In this document: positions 50,591 to 59,461 of the stretch, one piece after another
Numbering within the stretch: position 1 is the first letter of the stretch
Layout of the letters: each line of letters begins with the position of its first letter
NCBI GenBank assembly: GCA_038200275.1
Contig: JBBPYC010000007.1
Coordinates: 1-63,920, forward strand
Length of the DNA stretch: 63,920 bases
From: JBBPYC01 sp038200275
Lineage (GTDB): Bacteria > Pseudomonadota > Gammaproteobacteria > Burkholderiales > Burkholderiaceae_C
Direction: 5' to 3'
Position numbers and translations under genes: made by a program
Notes under the pieces: generated by a model
Told to the model about the DNA's origin: nothing
The model's input: the letters and a program-made list of their open reading frames with translations, nothing else
Database searches by the model: none

Positions 50591-50690
50591 CTCTCCCCCA
50601 GGCTGCGCTCCCTTCGGTCGGCTACCGCCTTCCCCCCACCGGGGGCGACGCCAGCAGACCGGCAGAGCCGGCTCGCGGCGTCCGTTGGAC
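50591..50690 (+). repeat. dispersed intergenic repeat, copy D
   Basis: The element begins CTCTCCCCCAGGCTGCGC and has the same GGGGGCGACGCC centre and CCGGCAGAGCCGGC hairpin as the other copies. It fills most of the soeB-soeC gap. Confidence 0.7.
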
Positions 50691-50763
50691 TGGGGCGCTT
50701 GCTCTTTGTTGCGCGGTGAGCGAATCGTTCACTGCTTTACTTGATCACTCATAAGAGATTGAT

Positions 50764-51708
50764 ATGAATCCCGCTTTCTCCGTCATTTTCCTGACCACGC
50801 TGGTCGGCGTTGGCCAAGGGCTTTTCCTGGCGCTGTACGCAGCCGAATGGGCGAGCCGGCTCGGTTGGGCGGCGTTGCCGGATCAGCGGCTGTTCGTCTG
50901 GGGAGCGGGGATTGCCGCAGTGCTGTCGATCGGCGGGCTGATCGCGTCGTTCGCCCACCTGGGTCGACCGGAGCGCGCGTGGCGCACGGCGACGATGTGG
51001 CGAACGTCGTGGTTGTCGCGTGAAGTGATCGTGCTGCCGGCGTTCATTGGGCTTGTCGCGCTGTATGGTGCAGCGCACTTCTATGCACCGGAGTGGAGCT
51101 TTCTGATCGGTGCAGCAACCACGGTGGTGTGTCTGGCACTGTTCGTCTGCACCGGGATGATCTATGCGTGCATCAAGTTCCTGCGCGAATGGGCCAGCGC
51201 GCTGACACCGATCAATTTCACGCTGCTCGGCTGTGCATCGGGTGGCACATTGGCGGCAGCGTTGGCCTCGATATTTGCGCCACAGTTCACAGGCTTCTTC
51301 GCCATCGGCGCGCTCGGCTTCACGGTGGCCGCACTGATCGGGCGCGCCGCATCATTGGTTCGCAACGGCCGCTTGAAGCCGAAGTCGACGCTGCAGACCG
51401 CCATCGGCATCAAGCACCCGCGCATCGTGCAGAAATCGCAAGGCTTCATGGGCGGGTCATTCAACACGCGTGAGTTTTTCCACGGGCGCAGCAGCGACCT
51501 GTTGCGTTCAGTCAAGTGGGTCTTTTTGCTGCTTGGCTTCTTGGTCCCGCTGGCGCTGCTGGCTGCAGGTCTGGCCACGCCCGCCGCGGCGAGCGTGCTG
51601 CTGATCGCCGCCGCTGGAATCCAGTTCATCGGCACGATCGCGGACCGCTGGTTCTTTTTCGCGCAGGCAAACCACCCGCAGAATCTTTACTACCAGACGG
51701 TCGCCTGA
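50764..51708 (+). CDS. soeC: DmsC-type membrane anchor, probable SoeC
   Basis: The 314-residue product has about eight hydrophobic segments and DmsC-family motifs (FAHLGRPERAWRTATMWRTSWLSREV). It anchors SoeAB and hands electrons to the quinone pool. It is 180 bp from soeB, with copy D of the repeat in the gap. Length (about 314) fits SoeC. Confidence 0.88.
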   Translation: MNPAFSVIFLTTLVGVGQGLFLALYAAEWASRLGWAALPDQRLFVWGAGIAAVLSIGGLIASFAHLGRPERAWRTATMWRTSWLSREVIVLPAFIGLVALYGAAHFYAPEWSFLIGAATTVVCLALFVCTGMIYACIKFLREWASALTPINFTLLGCASGGTLAAALASIFAPQFTGFFAIGALGFTVAALIGRAASLVRNGRLKPKSTLQTAIGIKHPRIVQKSQGFMGGSFNTREFFHGRSSDLLRSVKWVFLLLGFLVPLALLAAGLATPAAASVLLIAAAGIQFIGTIADRWFFFAQANHPQNLYYQTVA

Positions 51709-51738
51709 CCGTCCGCCAACCGCTCGTCAGCGAGCGCG

Positions 51739-52764
51739 TCAAGCGTGCGCAGGCTCGCGCTGCCGGCTGGTCGCCATCCGGACCGCCAGATCGAACGCTT
51801 CCTGCAGGCCTTCGATGTTCGCAATCCCTCGGCCGGCAATGTCGAACGCGCTGCCGCTGGCCGACGTCACGATCGGCACCGGCAGGCCGCCGTGCAGCGT
51901 CACACCGCGGTCGAAGCCCATCAGCTTCATTGCGATCTGGCCTTGGTCGTGGAACATCGAAACCACTGCGTCGAAGTCGCCCCGGCGTGCTGCGATGAAC
52001 ACGGTGTCCGGTGAGTACGGGCCGCGCGCATCAAAGCCCAATGCCTGTGCCTCTTTCACAGCCGGCTCGATGATCTCGATCTCCTCCATGCCGATCGAGC
52101 CGCCGTCGCCGGCGTGCGGGTTCAGCCCCGACACCGCAATGCGCGGTTTCTCGATGCCGGCCTGGCGCAACGCGGCATCGACAATCATGACGGCGTCAAC
52201 CACGCCGCGCTTCGTGATCATCCGTGCAACGTCGCGGATCGGCACATGCGACGTGACGCGTGAGGTCCAGAGGTTGTTCGTCATGTTGAACTCGCAGACG
52301 AATCCCTCCACACCGAAGCACTGCTGCATGTGGCGCAGTTCGTCCTCTTCCTTCAGCCCGCCCAACCGCAGTGAATGCTTGTTCAGCGGCGCGAACACGA
52401 TGCCTTCGCAGATGCCGCGCTGCACGGCTTCGACCGCGAGATTCAGCGACGCGAACGCAGCACACCCTGCTTCGTCCGAGCATTCACCGAGTGGCGGCGC
52501 CGTGCCGCCGAGCCAATCCTGCGCGAGCAGCGTGATGCGGTTGGGCTCGAAGCGCACGCTGTCCAGATCGTGCACGGTCAGGGTGCCGAGCTTGGTGCCG
52601 GCGATCGTTTCGCCCATGGCCAGCATCACGGGGTCAGCGATCAGCAGCAGGTCGGCCGCCTTCAGATTGCGCTCGCGTGCAAGCAGTTTGACGGCCATCT
52701 CGGGGCCGACACCGGCCGGGTCGCCGAGGAGTACGGCGAGCCTTGGGCGTTGTTCGTCGGTCAT
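51739..52764 (-). CDS. PdxA-family dehydrogenase (PdxA paralogue)
   Basis: The 341-residue product is an isocitrate-dehydrogenase-fold enzyme of the PdxA family: GDPAGVGPE at the start, NPHAGDGGSIGMEE, and the metal/His motif MFHDQGQIAMKLM. PdxA proper oxidises 4-hydroxythreonine phosphate in pyridoxal-phosphate synthesis; paralogues (PdxA2) act on threonate or similar hydroxy-acid phosphates. Position beside a Bug protein and a LysR regulator, and not beside rsmA/ksgA, suggests a catabolic paralogue. It is convergent with soeC, 30 bp apart. Confidence 0.88.
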   Translation of the reverse strand: MTDEQRPRLAVLLGDPAGVGPEMAVKLLARERNLKAADLLLIADPVMLAMGETIAGTKLGTLTVHDLDSVRFEPNRITLLAQDWLGGTAPPLGECSDEAGCAAFASLNLAVEAVQRGICEGIVFAPLNKHSLRLGGLKEEDELRHMQQCFGVEGFVCEFNMTNNLWTSRVTSHVPIRDVARMITKRGVVDAVMIVDAALRQAGIEKPRIAVSGLNPHAGDGGSIGMEEIEIIEPAVKEAQALGFDARGPYSPDTVFIAARRGDFDAVVSMFHDQGQIAMKLMGFDRGVTLHGGLPVPIVTSASGSAFDIAGRGIANIEGLQEAFDLAVRMATSRQREPAHA

Positions 52765-52816
52765 GGTGTGTTCCTTGTCAGGTTTTGGTGGGGTCGGTGC
52801 GCGCGGCGTCGAACGG

Positions 52817-53812
52817 TCATTCGGCCTTGATATTGGCTGCTTTCACGAGCTTTCCATAGCGGTCGAACTCGCTCTGGTTCATTTCGGCGAACTGAGAGGT
52901 GCTCATTGGTTGAATCTCACCCCCGAGGCCCTGGATGCGGCTTTGCACGTCCGGCTGTTTCAGCGCATCCATCAACGCAGCGTGCAGTTGCTCGATCACG
53001 GCAGGCGGCGTCCCACCGGTTGCATACAGGCCGTACCAAGTGTTCACGTCAGCACCCTTCACGCCGGCTTCCGCAAGCGTCGGAACATCCGGCATCGCGG
53101 CTACGCGCTTCGGTGCTGCGACCGCCAACGGCCGCAGCTTCCCGGACTTGATCTGCCCGGTGGCCGACGAGGTCGAATCGAACATCATGTCGACCTGGCC
53201 CGAGATCAAGTCGATGTGCGCCTGCGAGCTGCCCTTGTACGGCACATGGATCGACTGCGTGCCTTGCGCGAGATTGAACGCCTCGGCGCCCACGTGCTGG
53301 GTGCTGGCGATGCCCGAGGACGCATATTTCAAGTCCCCCGGCGCGGCCTTCATGGCGGCGGTCAGGTCTTTCACCGTCTTGTACGGCGACTGCGCGGGCA
53401 CGACCAGCACGTTCGGCATCACCGCCACCAGACCGATTGGCTGCAGCCCCTTCAACGGGTCGTACTTGAGCTTCAGCACGTGCGGCGCGATGGCTTGGCC
53501 GGTGTTGGTCGCCAGCAGCAACGTGTAGCCGTCGGGCTCGGCCCGCGCGGTCAGATCGGCCGCGATCGTGTTGGACGCCCCCGGCCGGTTCTCCACCACC
53601 ACCGATTCTTTCAGCGTGCCGGTGAACTTGTCAGCCAGCATGCGCGCCAAGATGTCGGTGCCGCCGCCGGGCGATGCGCCCACCATGATCTTCAGCGGCT
53701 TCGTCGGCCAGTTCTGCGCGCTGCCCAGGACCGGCAGGGTCAGGCCGGCAATGGCCAGCAAGCACGAGAGGACGGCGCGGCGCCGGGGGCTGGTTGCGGA
53801 ATGGGTTTTCAT
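52817..53812 (-). CDS. Bug/TTT-family periplasmic solute-binding protein
   Basis: The 331-residue product has a signal peptide (about residues 1-32, ending GSA-QN) and a Bug fold (WPTKPLKIMVGASPGGGTDILAR, VENRPGASN, IHVPYKGSSQAH). ATG 53812 follows a GGAG site 9 bases upstream; ATG 53827 is the alternative. It is divergent from a LysR regulator and 52 bp upstream of the pdxA-like gene, so the two are probably one transcript. There are no TctAB partner genes in the window. Confidence 0.9.
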   Translation of the reverse strand: MKTHSATSPRRRAVLSCLLAIAGLTLPVLGSAQNWPTKPLKIMVGASPGGGTDILARMLADKFTGTLKESVVVENRPGASNTIAADLTARAEPDGYTLLLATNTGQAIAPHVLKLKYDPLKGLQPIGLVAVMPNVLVVPAQSPYKTVKDLTAAMKAAPGDLKYASSGIASTQHVGAEAFNLAQGTQSIHVPYKGSSQAHIDLISGQVDMMFDSTSSATGQIKSGKLRPLAVAAPKRVAAMPDVPTLAEAGVKGADVNTWYGLYATGGTPPAVIEQLHAALMDALKQPDVQSRIQGLGGEIQPMSTSQFAEMNQSEFDRYGKLVKAANIKAE

Positions 53813-53938
53813 CGAATTTGGCTCCATCGTTGTTGTGCGTCTATGCAACGCGGGTTCCAGCTTAAGACCAGACCGACATTCGTTCCAATCGAAGTTCGGC
53901 AGCGTCTCATATACATTCGTGTATCACGCTTGCGTTCG

Positions 53939-54964
53939 ATGAAGCCTTCCACCCCACCCGCTTCCTTGCCATTGCTGTTGCGCTTGCGCACCCGCCAGCT
54001 TGCGCTGCTCGGGCTGCTTGATACGGAGCGGCATCTGGGCCGGGCCGCTGCGCAGTTGGCAATCAGCCAGCCGGCCGCAAGCAAGCTGCTTTCGCAGATG
54101 GAAAGCGCCTTTGGCGTGCCATTGTTCGAACGCCATGCGCGCGGCATGAGTCCGACCGCGCAGGGCGACGTGCTGATCCGATACGCGCGCCGCATGCTGG
54201 CCGACTTCGCATCCGTGCGTGACGAGCTGACCGCGCTGCAAGTCGGCCTGCGCGGCGCGTTGCGCATCGGTAGTGTGGCCGGTGCCGTGCCTGGGCTGCT
54301 GGCGCCGTTGCTCTGTGATTACCGGCGCCAGCACCCGCTGGTGGCGGTGTCTGTCGTCGTCGGCACCAGCGACCGGATGCTCGGGCAACTCGTGCGGGGC
54401 GAAGTCGATCTTGTGCTCGGCCGCCCGGTCGCTTTGATGACCGACAGCGACTGGTCAAGTCTGCCATTGCTCGAAGAGGCACTGGTGGTGGTGGCACGTG
54501 GCGGGCATCCGCTGGCAGAGCGTACCAATCTGACCTTCAACGATCTGCTCGGCGCCAGCTGGGTGTTGCAGCCGCCAGGTAGCCCGCAGCGCACGCGCTT
54601 CGATGCGTTCCTGCGCGAGGCCGGCCTGCATGGACGGCTGAACATCGTCGAGACGGCATCGAACATTGCGACCACCGCGCTGCTGGAAGTGTCCGACATG
54701 CTCTCGATCATGCCGGGGTCCCTGGCCGATCACTACAGCCGTCTTGGGCTGTTGCGCCGGTTATCGCTGCGCCTGTTGGTGCACGTGCCGCCCATCCATC
54801 TGATCGCAGCCAGCGATGCGAACCTGTCGCCACCGGCGCGACGCTTTATCGAACAGGTGCGCGCGCAGCGTGAACTGGGCCCACCCCTGCCGGATCCTTC
54901 CCCGACCACTTCAGGCCAACCTGTCTCCACCCGTACGACAAGTCGCGCCGGGCGCAAGATATGA
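53939..54964 (+). CDS. LysR-family regulator
   Basis: The 341-residue product has a LysR helix-turn-helix near residues 10-70 (LLDTERHLGRAAAQLAISQPAASKLLSQMES in part) and a LysR ligand domain (GALRIGSVAGAVPGLLAPLL). It resembles GbpR/CbbR-type members with an extra N-terminal dozen residues. Its frame is open far upstream to 51815, antisense to pdxA-like and Bug genes, but only the part from ATG 53939 has a known fold. It is divergent from the Bug gene, which it probably controls. Confidence 0.9.
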   Translation: MKPSTPPASLPLLLRLRTRQLALLGLLDTERHLGRAAAQLAISQPAASKLLSQMESAFGVPLFERHARGMSPTAQGDVLIRYARRMLADFASVRDELTALQVGLRGALRIGSVAGAVPGLLAPLLCDYRRQHPLVAVSVVVGTSDRMLGQLVRGEVDLVLGRPVALMTDSDWSSLPLLEEALVVVARGGHPLAERTNLTFNDLLGASWVLQPPGSPQRTRFDAFLREAGLHGRLNIVETASNIATTALLEVSDMLSIMPGSLADHYSRLGLLRRLSLRLLVHVPPIHLIAASDANLSPPARRFIEQVRAQRELGPPLPDPSPTTSGQPVSTRTTSRAGRKI

Positions 54965-55004
54965 ACTGTTCTCACTCCCGCCCCCGTGGATCTACACCGT
55001 GCAG

Positions 55005-56750
55005 ATGATCTGGCGCCGCCTGTTTCCGTTCCTGTTCTGGCCGCGGCCCAGCGCGCAGGCGTTGCGCAAGGACGCTTGGGCCGGCATCAGTGTCGGGCTG
55101 GTGCTGGTGCCGCAAGCACTGGCGTACGCCACGCTGGCCGGCATGCCGCCGGAGACCGGCCTTTATGCAGCGCTGATCCCGTCGGTGATCGGCGTGCTGT
55201 GGGGCTCATCGCCGCTGCTCGCGGTCGGACCGGTCGCGCTGACCAGTCTGCTGACGTTTGCTTCGTTGCAGCCACTGGCGACACCGGGAAGCGCGGCGTG
55301 GGTGCAGCTCGCAATCTGGTTGGCGATCTACTCCGGTCTGATCCAGTTCGCACTCGGTGCATTCCGGCTCGGCGCGGTGGCCAACTTCGTGTCGTTTCCG
55401 GTGATCTCGGGCTTCATCAATGCGGCCGCGCTGATCATCATTTTTTCTCAGCTGCCGGCGCTACTTGGTCTGCCTTCGCACTTCGACATGAGCTGGTTCG
55501 GTCGCGTCAACGCGGCGTTTCATGAGGCGCCGAAAGCGGTGGCACTCACAGCGGCATTCGGCATTGGTGCGCTGGTTTTTCTCATACTGCAAAAGCGCTT
55601 GGCACCGCGCTGGCCCGGCGTTTTGATTGCAAGTCTTGCCGGCATCGGCCTGAGCGCCTGGATCGGCTATGCGCATGCCGGCGCCGCCGTGGTGGGTGAC
55701 GTGCCGGGTGGCCTGCCCAGCATCGGATGGCTGCCTTCGATCGGCTTCGCCCAGCACCGTGCATTGTTGCCAGCCGCAATCATCATCGCGCTGATCAGCT
55801 TCACCGAAGCCATGTCGAGCTGCCGTACGCTCTCACGCGGCCGCAACGAGCGTTGGGACGAAAACCAGGAACTGATCGGCCAGGGCCTGGCGAAGATTGC
55901 GAGTGGCGTGAGCGGTGCATTCCCCGTCAGCGGATCGTTCTCCCGCTCTGCACTGAACGCGTACGTGGGCGCGACAAGCGCCTGGTCCACGCTGTTTTCT
56001 GCGGCCTGCGTAACGGTGGTGCTGGCCTGGCTGACCGGCTATCTATACCACCTGCCGCGCGCGGTGCTGGCCGCGATCATCATCGTGCCCGTGTTGGGTT
56101 TGATCGACGTGGCGGTGTTCAAGAAACTCTGGCGCGCGTCACGGGAAGACGGGTTGATCGCGGTCACCACGTTCGTCGTGACACTGGCCTCAGTGCCTTA
56201 CCTGCACTGGGGTGTGTTCGTCGGTTTTTTCATCTCGTTGCTGTTTTTCTTGTATCGGCGGGCGCGACCGCGCATCGTCGAGCTCGGCGCGCATGCGGAC
56301 GGCACCTTGCGTGCGCGCGATGTGTTCGGCCTGCCGCCCCTCAGCAGCGATGTGTTCGCGGTGCGCATGGATGCAGCGATCTCCTACATCAGCGCGCCGG
56401 TGCTGGAGCGTTTCATCCTCGACCACGTGGCAGCCGTGCGCGGCCTGCGCACGGTGATGCTGTCTTGCACACCCGTCAACGACATCGATGCAACGGGCCT
56501 TGAGATGCTGCAGCAGTTGCGGCGCAATCTGGGTGGTCAGGGCATTGCGCTGCAGCTCGCCGGCTTGCGCAAGCAGGTGCGCGATGCGCTGGAGCGCACC
56601 GGCATCGCGGCCGAATTCGGCAAATCGGCGTTTTATCCCACCGAGCAGGCGGCGATTCTGGCGCTCAACAAGCCATTGCCCGAACCGCAGACGTCGCCTG
56701 AAAACGACGACGCCGTTGGCTCAGCTGCGCTGGCAGCGAACCACCGATGA
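55005..56750 (+). CDS. SulP-family anion transporter with STAS domain
   Basis: The 581-residue product has 10-12 hydrophobic segments of SulP (LVPQALAYATLAGMPPETGLYAAL, GSFSRSALNAYVGATS) and a cytoplasmic STAS domain at about residues 435-560 (NDIDATGLEMLQQLRR). SulP members move sulfate, bicarbonate or C4-dicarboxylates. Near soeABC a sulfate role (export or exchange) is possible. ATG 55005 is used; GTG 54999 lies two codons upstream. It begins 40 bp after the LysR stop. Confidence 0.9.
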   Translation: MIWRRLFPFLFWPRPSAQALRKDAWAGISVGLVLVPQALAYATLAGMPPETGLYAALIPSVIGVLWGSSPLLAVGPVALTSLLTFASLQPLATPGSAAWVQLAIWLAIYSGLIQFALGAFRLGAVANFVSFPVISGFINAAALIIIFSQLPALLGLPSHFDMSWFGRVNAAFHEAPKAVALTAAFGIGALVFLILQKRLAPRWPGVLIASLAGIGLSAWIGYAHAGAAVVGDVPGGLPSIGWLPSIGFAQHRALLPAAIIIALISFTEAMSSCRTLSRGRNERWDENQELIGQGLAKIASGVSGAFPVSGSFSRSALNAYVGATSAWSTLFSAACVTVVLAWLTGYLYHLPRAVLAAIIIVPVLGLIDVAVFKKLWRASREDGLIAVTTFVVTLASVPYLHWGVFVGFFISLLFFLYRRARPRIVELGAHADGTLRARDVFGLPPLSSDVFAVRMDAAISYISAPVLERFILDHVAAVRGLRTVMLSCTPVNDIDATGLEMLQQLRRNLGGQGIALQLAGLRKQVRDALERTGIAAEFGKSAFYPTEQAAILALNKPLPEPQTSPENDDAVGSAALAANHR

Positions 56751-56916
56751 GTTGCTTTGTGATATTCAGCTTGGGGCCACTGCAGACAGCCTTTCGAGCC
56801 CTACAACCAACTGATCGCCGCACGAGGTCCAGCAACGAGTGCAGCGATCTCACCCATCGATTCGGCAAGCTGCTGCTTGATAGCCCCGTCATCGACCAAT
56901 ACTGAGAACGGAATTC

Positions 56917-57344
56917 ATGCAAGACCCCTTCGACCTCAACCGTTTCGTGGCCGCCCAGGAGTCGGTTTACAAGCAGGTCTGTCTTGAACTGACGGCGGGT
57001 GCCAAGACCACTCACTGGATGTGGTTTGTCTTTCCGCAGCTCGAAGTGCTCGGTCGCAGCGCGATGGCGCGGCGCTACGGAGTCAAGTCGCGCGAGGAAG
57101 CGGCTGCCTACCTTGGGCATGCCGTGCTGGGTCCGAGGTTGGTGAACTGCACTCGCTCGTCAATGCGGTTCAGGCCCGGACGCTGCACCAGATCTTTAGT
57201 CCACCGGACGACCTGAAGTTTCGCTCTCGCATGACGCTGTTCGATGCCGTGGCGCCGCATGACTCGGTGTTCCGCACAGCACGGCAGCAATGGTTCGGTG
57301 GCAAGGGCGACGCGATCACGGCTCAGTGGCTCGCGCAGCACTGA
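56917..57344 (+). pseudogene. DUF1810-family gene broken by a frameshift
   Basis: The first frame gives the DUF1810 N-terminus (FDLNRFVAAQESVYKQV, HWMWFVFPQLE, SAMARRYGV) up to about 57145. The remainder (HQIFSPPDDLKFRSRMTLFDAV and WFGGKGD) is in a different frame ending at 57344. The shift from one frame to the other is that expected for loss of a single base around 57135-57160. Function of the family is unknown. A sequencing error would give the same picture. Confidence 0.8.
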
Positions 57345-57371
57345 ATTGCCACTGAGCCTCATTGGCAGCGC

Positions 57372-57803
57372 TTAACTGCGCTGTGCAGGCAAACGGTCCG
57401 ACCGCTGCGTCGCCCACCAGATCAGCACCAGCAGTGACACTTGCACCGGCAGTCGCACAATGAGTGCCCAGTAAGGAATTGAAGCGAACAAGTCAGGTCG
57501 CTCAAGCATGTAGAAGTGCGCGGGCGTGACCAGCGCAGTCAGCAGCATCAATCCCAGTCCAGCCCAGCGCCGCGCGGGTCGCCACAGCAATCCGGCTGCG
57601 CCCAACAGCTCGAAAACGCCGCTGATCAGCACCGCCGTACGGGGCCATGACACCCAGGGCGGCACAATGCGCATTTCCACTTCAGTGAACGCAAAGTGTG
57701 CAATGCCTCCAAGAAAAAACCAGAGGAATACGAAGCCCAGAGCTGCAACGCGCCATCGGGAAAGGCGATGCAGGGTCAGCGGCGGACTGGAGGCTGAAGT
57801 CAT
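57372..57803 (-). CDS. DoxX-like small membrane protein
   Basis: The 143-residue product has four hydrophobic segments (GFVFLWFFLGGIAHF, TAVLISGVFELLGAAGLL, WAGLGLMLLTALVTPA, and ALIVRLPVQVSLLVLIWW). The GVFELLGAAGLLW block is typical of DoxX-like proteins. ATG 57803 begins the first membrane unit; the open frame further upstream has no ribosome site. Function unknown. It is divergent from the SDR gene across 212 bp. Confidence 0.82.
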   Translation of the reverse strand: MTSASSPPLTLHRLSRWRVAALGFVFLWFFLGGIAHFAFTEVEMRIVPPWVSWPRTAVLISGVFELLGAAGLLWRPARRWAGLGLMLLTALVTPAHFYMLERPDLFASIPYWALIVRLPVQVSLLVLIWWATQRSDRLPAQRS

Positions 57804-58015
57804 CGCAATTACATTCAGGGGACGCGCTTGGCGTGTGGACGGTGGCCGACTTAGGACAGACGCACGGTGGCCGGCGATGATGCCTTGTAGCATGTGGGCA
57901 TGAATGTCGGATTCCACGGCAAGCCCGTGTGGTCCCTGACAGTCCTGACCCATCGTCAGCGAGCATCATGAGCTCACCGTCACCGCATCTGCTATGAAAT
58001 TGAAAGGCTTCAACC

Positions 58016-58810
58016 ATGCTCCGACTCGACGGAAAAGTGGCCCTGGTCACCGGTTGCGGCTCGCTTGGTGAAGGCTGGGGCAATGGGCAAGCGATCTCCG
58101 TGCTGCTCGCGCGCCAAGGGGCACAGGTTTTCGGCTGCGACCTGAACATCGAAGCAGCGCAGGCGACACAACAGCGCACGAATGGCGAAGGCGGCACGAT
58201 GGAGGTGTGCACGGCCGACGTAACGCACGCAGCCGACGTGGGCGCCGTGGTGCAAGCCTGCATCGACCGGTTCGGCCGGATCGATGTGCTGATCAACAGC
58301 GTCGGCCGCTCCGAGCCGGGCGATCCGGTGGCGATGAGTGAATCCGTCTGGGACGAACAAATGGACGTGAACGTGAAATCGGCGTTCCTGATGTGCAAGC
58401 ATGTGCTGCCGGTGATGGAACGCCAGGGCGGCGGCTCGGTGGTCAGCATCTCATCGATTGCGGGCCTGCGCTACATCGGAAAGCCACAGGTTGCTTATGC
58501 TGCCGCCAAGGCAGCGCTGATGCAGTTGACCAAAACAACCGCGATGCTCTATGCCGAGCGCAACATCCGGCTGAATTGCGTCACGCCAGGCTTGATGTTC
58601 ACGCCGCTAGTCCAGCGGTTGGCGGACAAATACGCGGGTGGCGACTTCGACGGCTTTGTCGCGAAGCGGCACAACCAGGTGCCGATGGGCCGAATGGGCG
58701 ACGCGTGGGACGTTGCGCACGCGGTGCTGTTTCTTGCCAGTGACGAAAGCCGCTACATCACAGGTCAGCAGATTGTGGTCGACGGCGGCATCACCGAGGC
58801 CACCCGGTAG
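58016..58810 (+). CDS. short-chain dehydrogenase/reductase
   Basis: The 264-residue product is a classical SDR: the cofactor motif is an unusual TGCGSLGEGWGNG with an insertion relative to TGxxxGxG, then NSVG in place of NNAG, catalytic serine in SISSIAGL, and YAAAK (Tyr/Lys pair). The C-terminal TGQQIVVDGGI is standard. Substrate unknown. Aspartate (CDLN) at the end of beta-2 suggests NAD preference. AAAGG precedes the ATG. Confidence 0.9.
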   Translation: MLRLDGKVALVTGCGSLGEGWGNGQAISVLLARQGAQVFGCDLNIEAAQATQQRTNGEGGTMEVCTADVTHAADVGAVVQACIDRFGRIDVLINSVGRSEPGDPVAMSESVWDEQMDVNVKSAFLMCKHVLPVMERQGGGSVVSISSIAGLRYIGKPQVAYAAAKAALMQLTKTTAMLYAERNIRLNCVTPGLMFTPLVQRLADKYAGGDFDGFVAKRHNQVPMGRMGDAWDVAHAVLFLASDESRYITGQQIVVDGGITEATR

Positions 58811-58905
58811 CCGCGACACCGACCTAGTCGCGTTGCTTTTGCAAACCAGGACTCGATCGCGCCCTGCCCGATTCCTCCCTTTGATTCCACCAGGAAAACA
58901 CATCT

Positions 58906-59418
58906 ATGGCCCGCATTGACTACGCCGATTTAAAGGACCCCGAGATCGCAGCACTGGTGTCCCGCATCGAAGCCGAACGCGGCAAGGTGCTGAACCTGTA
59001 CGGCATGTTGCTGCACAGCCCACCGGTGGCCGAGGGCTGGCTCAGGCTGTTCACCGCGATCCGCCAGCAGGGATCGCTGTCGGGCCACCTGCGCGAACTG
59101 GTCATCATGCAGATCGCGGTGGTCAACCAGGCGCAATACGAGTTCGACCAGCACGTGCCGTTCGCACTAAAAGAAGGCATTCGCCAAGACCAGCTCGACG
59201 CACTGCGCGAAGGCCGCGTCGATTCGTTCACGCCGCTCGAGCAAAGCGTGCTGGCCTACGCCGACTCGATGACCCGCGACGTGCACGTGCCGGATGCCGT
59301 ATTCGCCGCTGTGAAGCCGCATTTCAGCAAGCGTGAACTGGTCGAACTGACCGCGACGATCGCGGGCTACAACCTCGTGTCACGATTTCTGGAAGCGCTG
59401 CAGATCGACCACGAATAG
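58906..59418 (+). CDS. carboxymuconolactone-decarboxylase (AhpD-like) family protein
   Basis: The 170-residue product has a CMD fold (LRELVIMQIAVVNQAQYEFDQHVPFALKEGI). The CxxC pair of AhpD is absent, so it is not a peroxidase of that type; the QYEFDQH motif is typical of the non-cysteine subgroup. It follows the SDR by 95 bp on the same strand and may share its transcript. Substrate unknown. Confidence 0.88.
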   Translation: MARIDYADLKDPEIAALVSRIEAERGKVLNLYGMLLHSPPVAEGWLRLFTAIRQQGSLSGHLRELVIMQIAVVNQAQYEFDQHVPFALKEGIRQDQLDALREGRVDSFTPLEQSVLAYADSMTRDVHVPDAVFAAVKPHFSKRELVELTATIAGYNLVSRFLEALQIDHE

Positions 59419-59461
59419 CGAAGCCGCATCGCGGTCATCCTTGGGAATAGATGTTTTCGAC

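Noticed and set aside
46888..51708. DMSO or polysulfide reductase operon
   Set aside because: No Tat signal is visible on the catalytic subunit, subunit lengths fit SoeABC, and the neighbours are xsc and pta. A tree would still be needed to settle it.
51815..54964. A 1049-residue open frame across the pdxA-like and Bug genes into LysR
   Set aside because: Only the last 341 residues have a known fold; the rest is antisense to two well-supported genes in GC-rich DNA.
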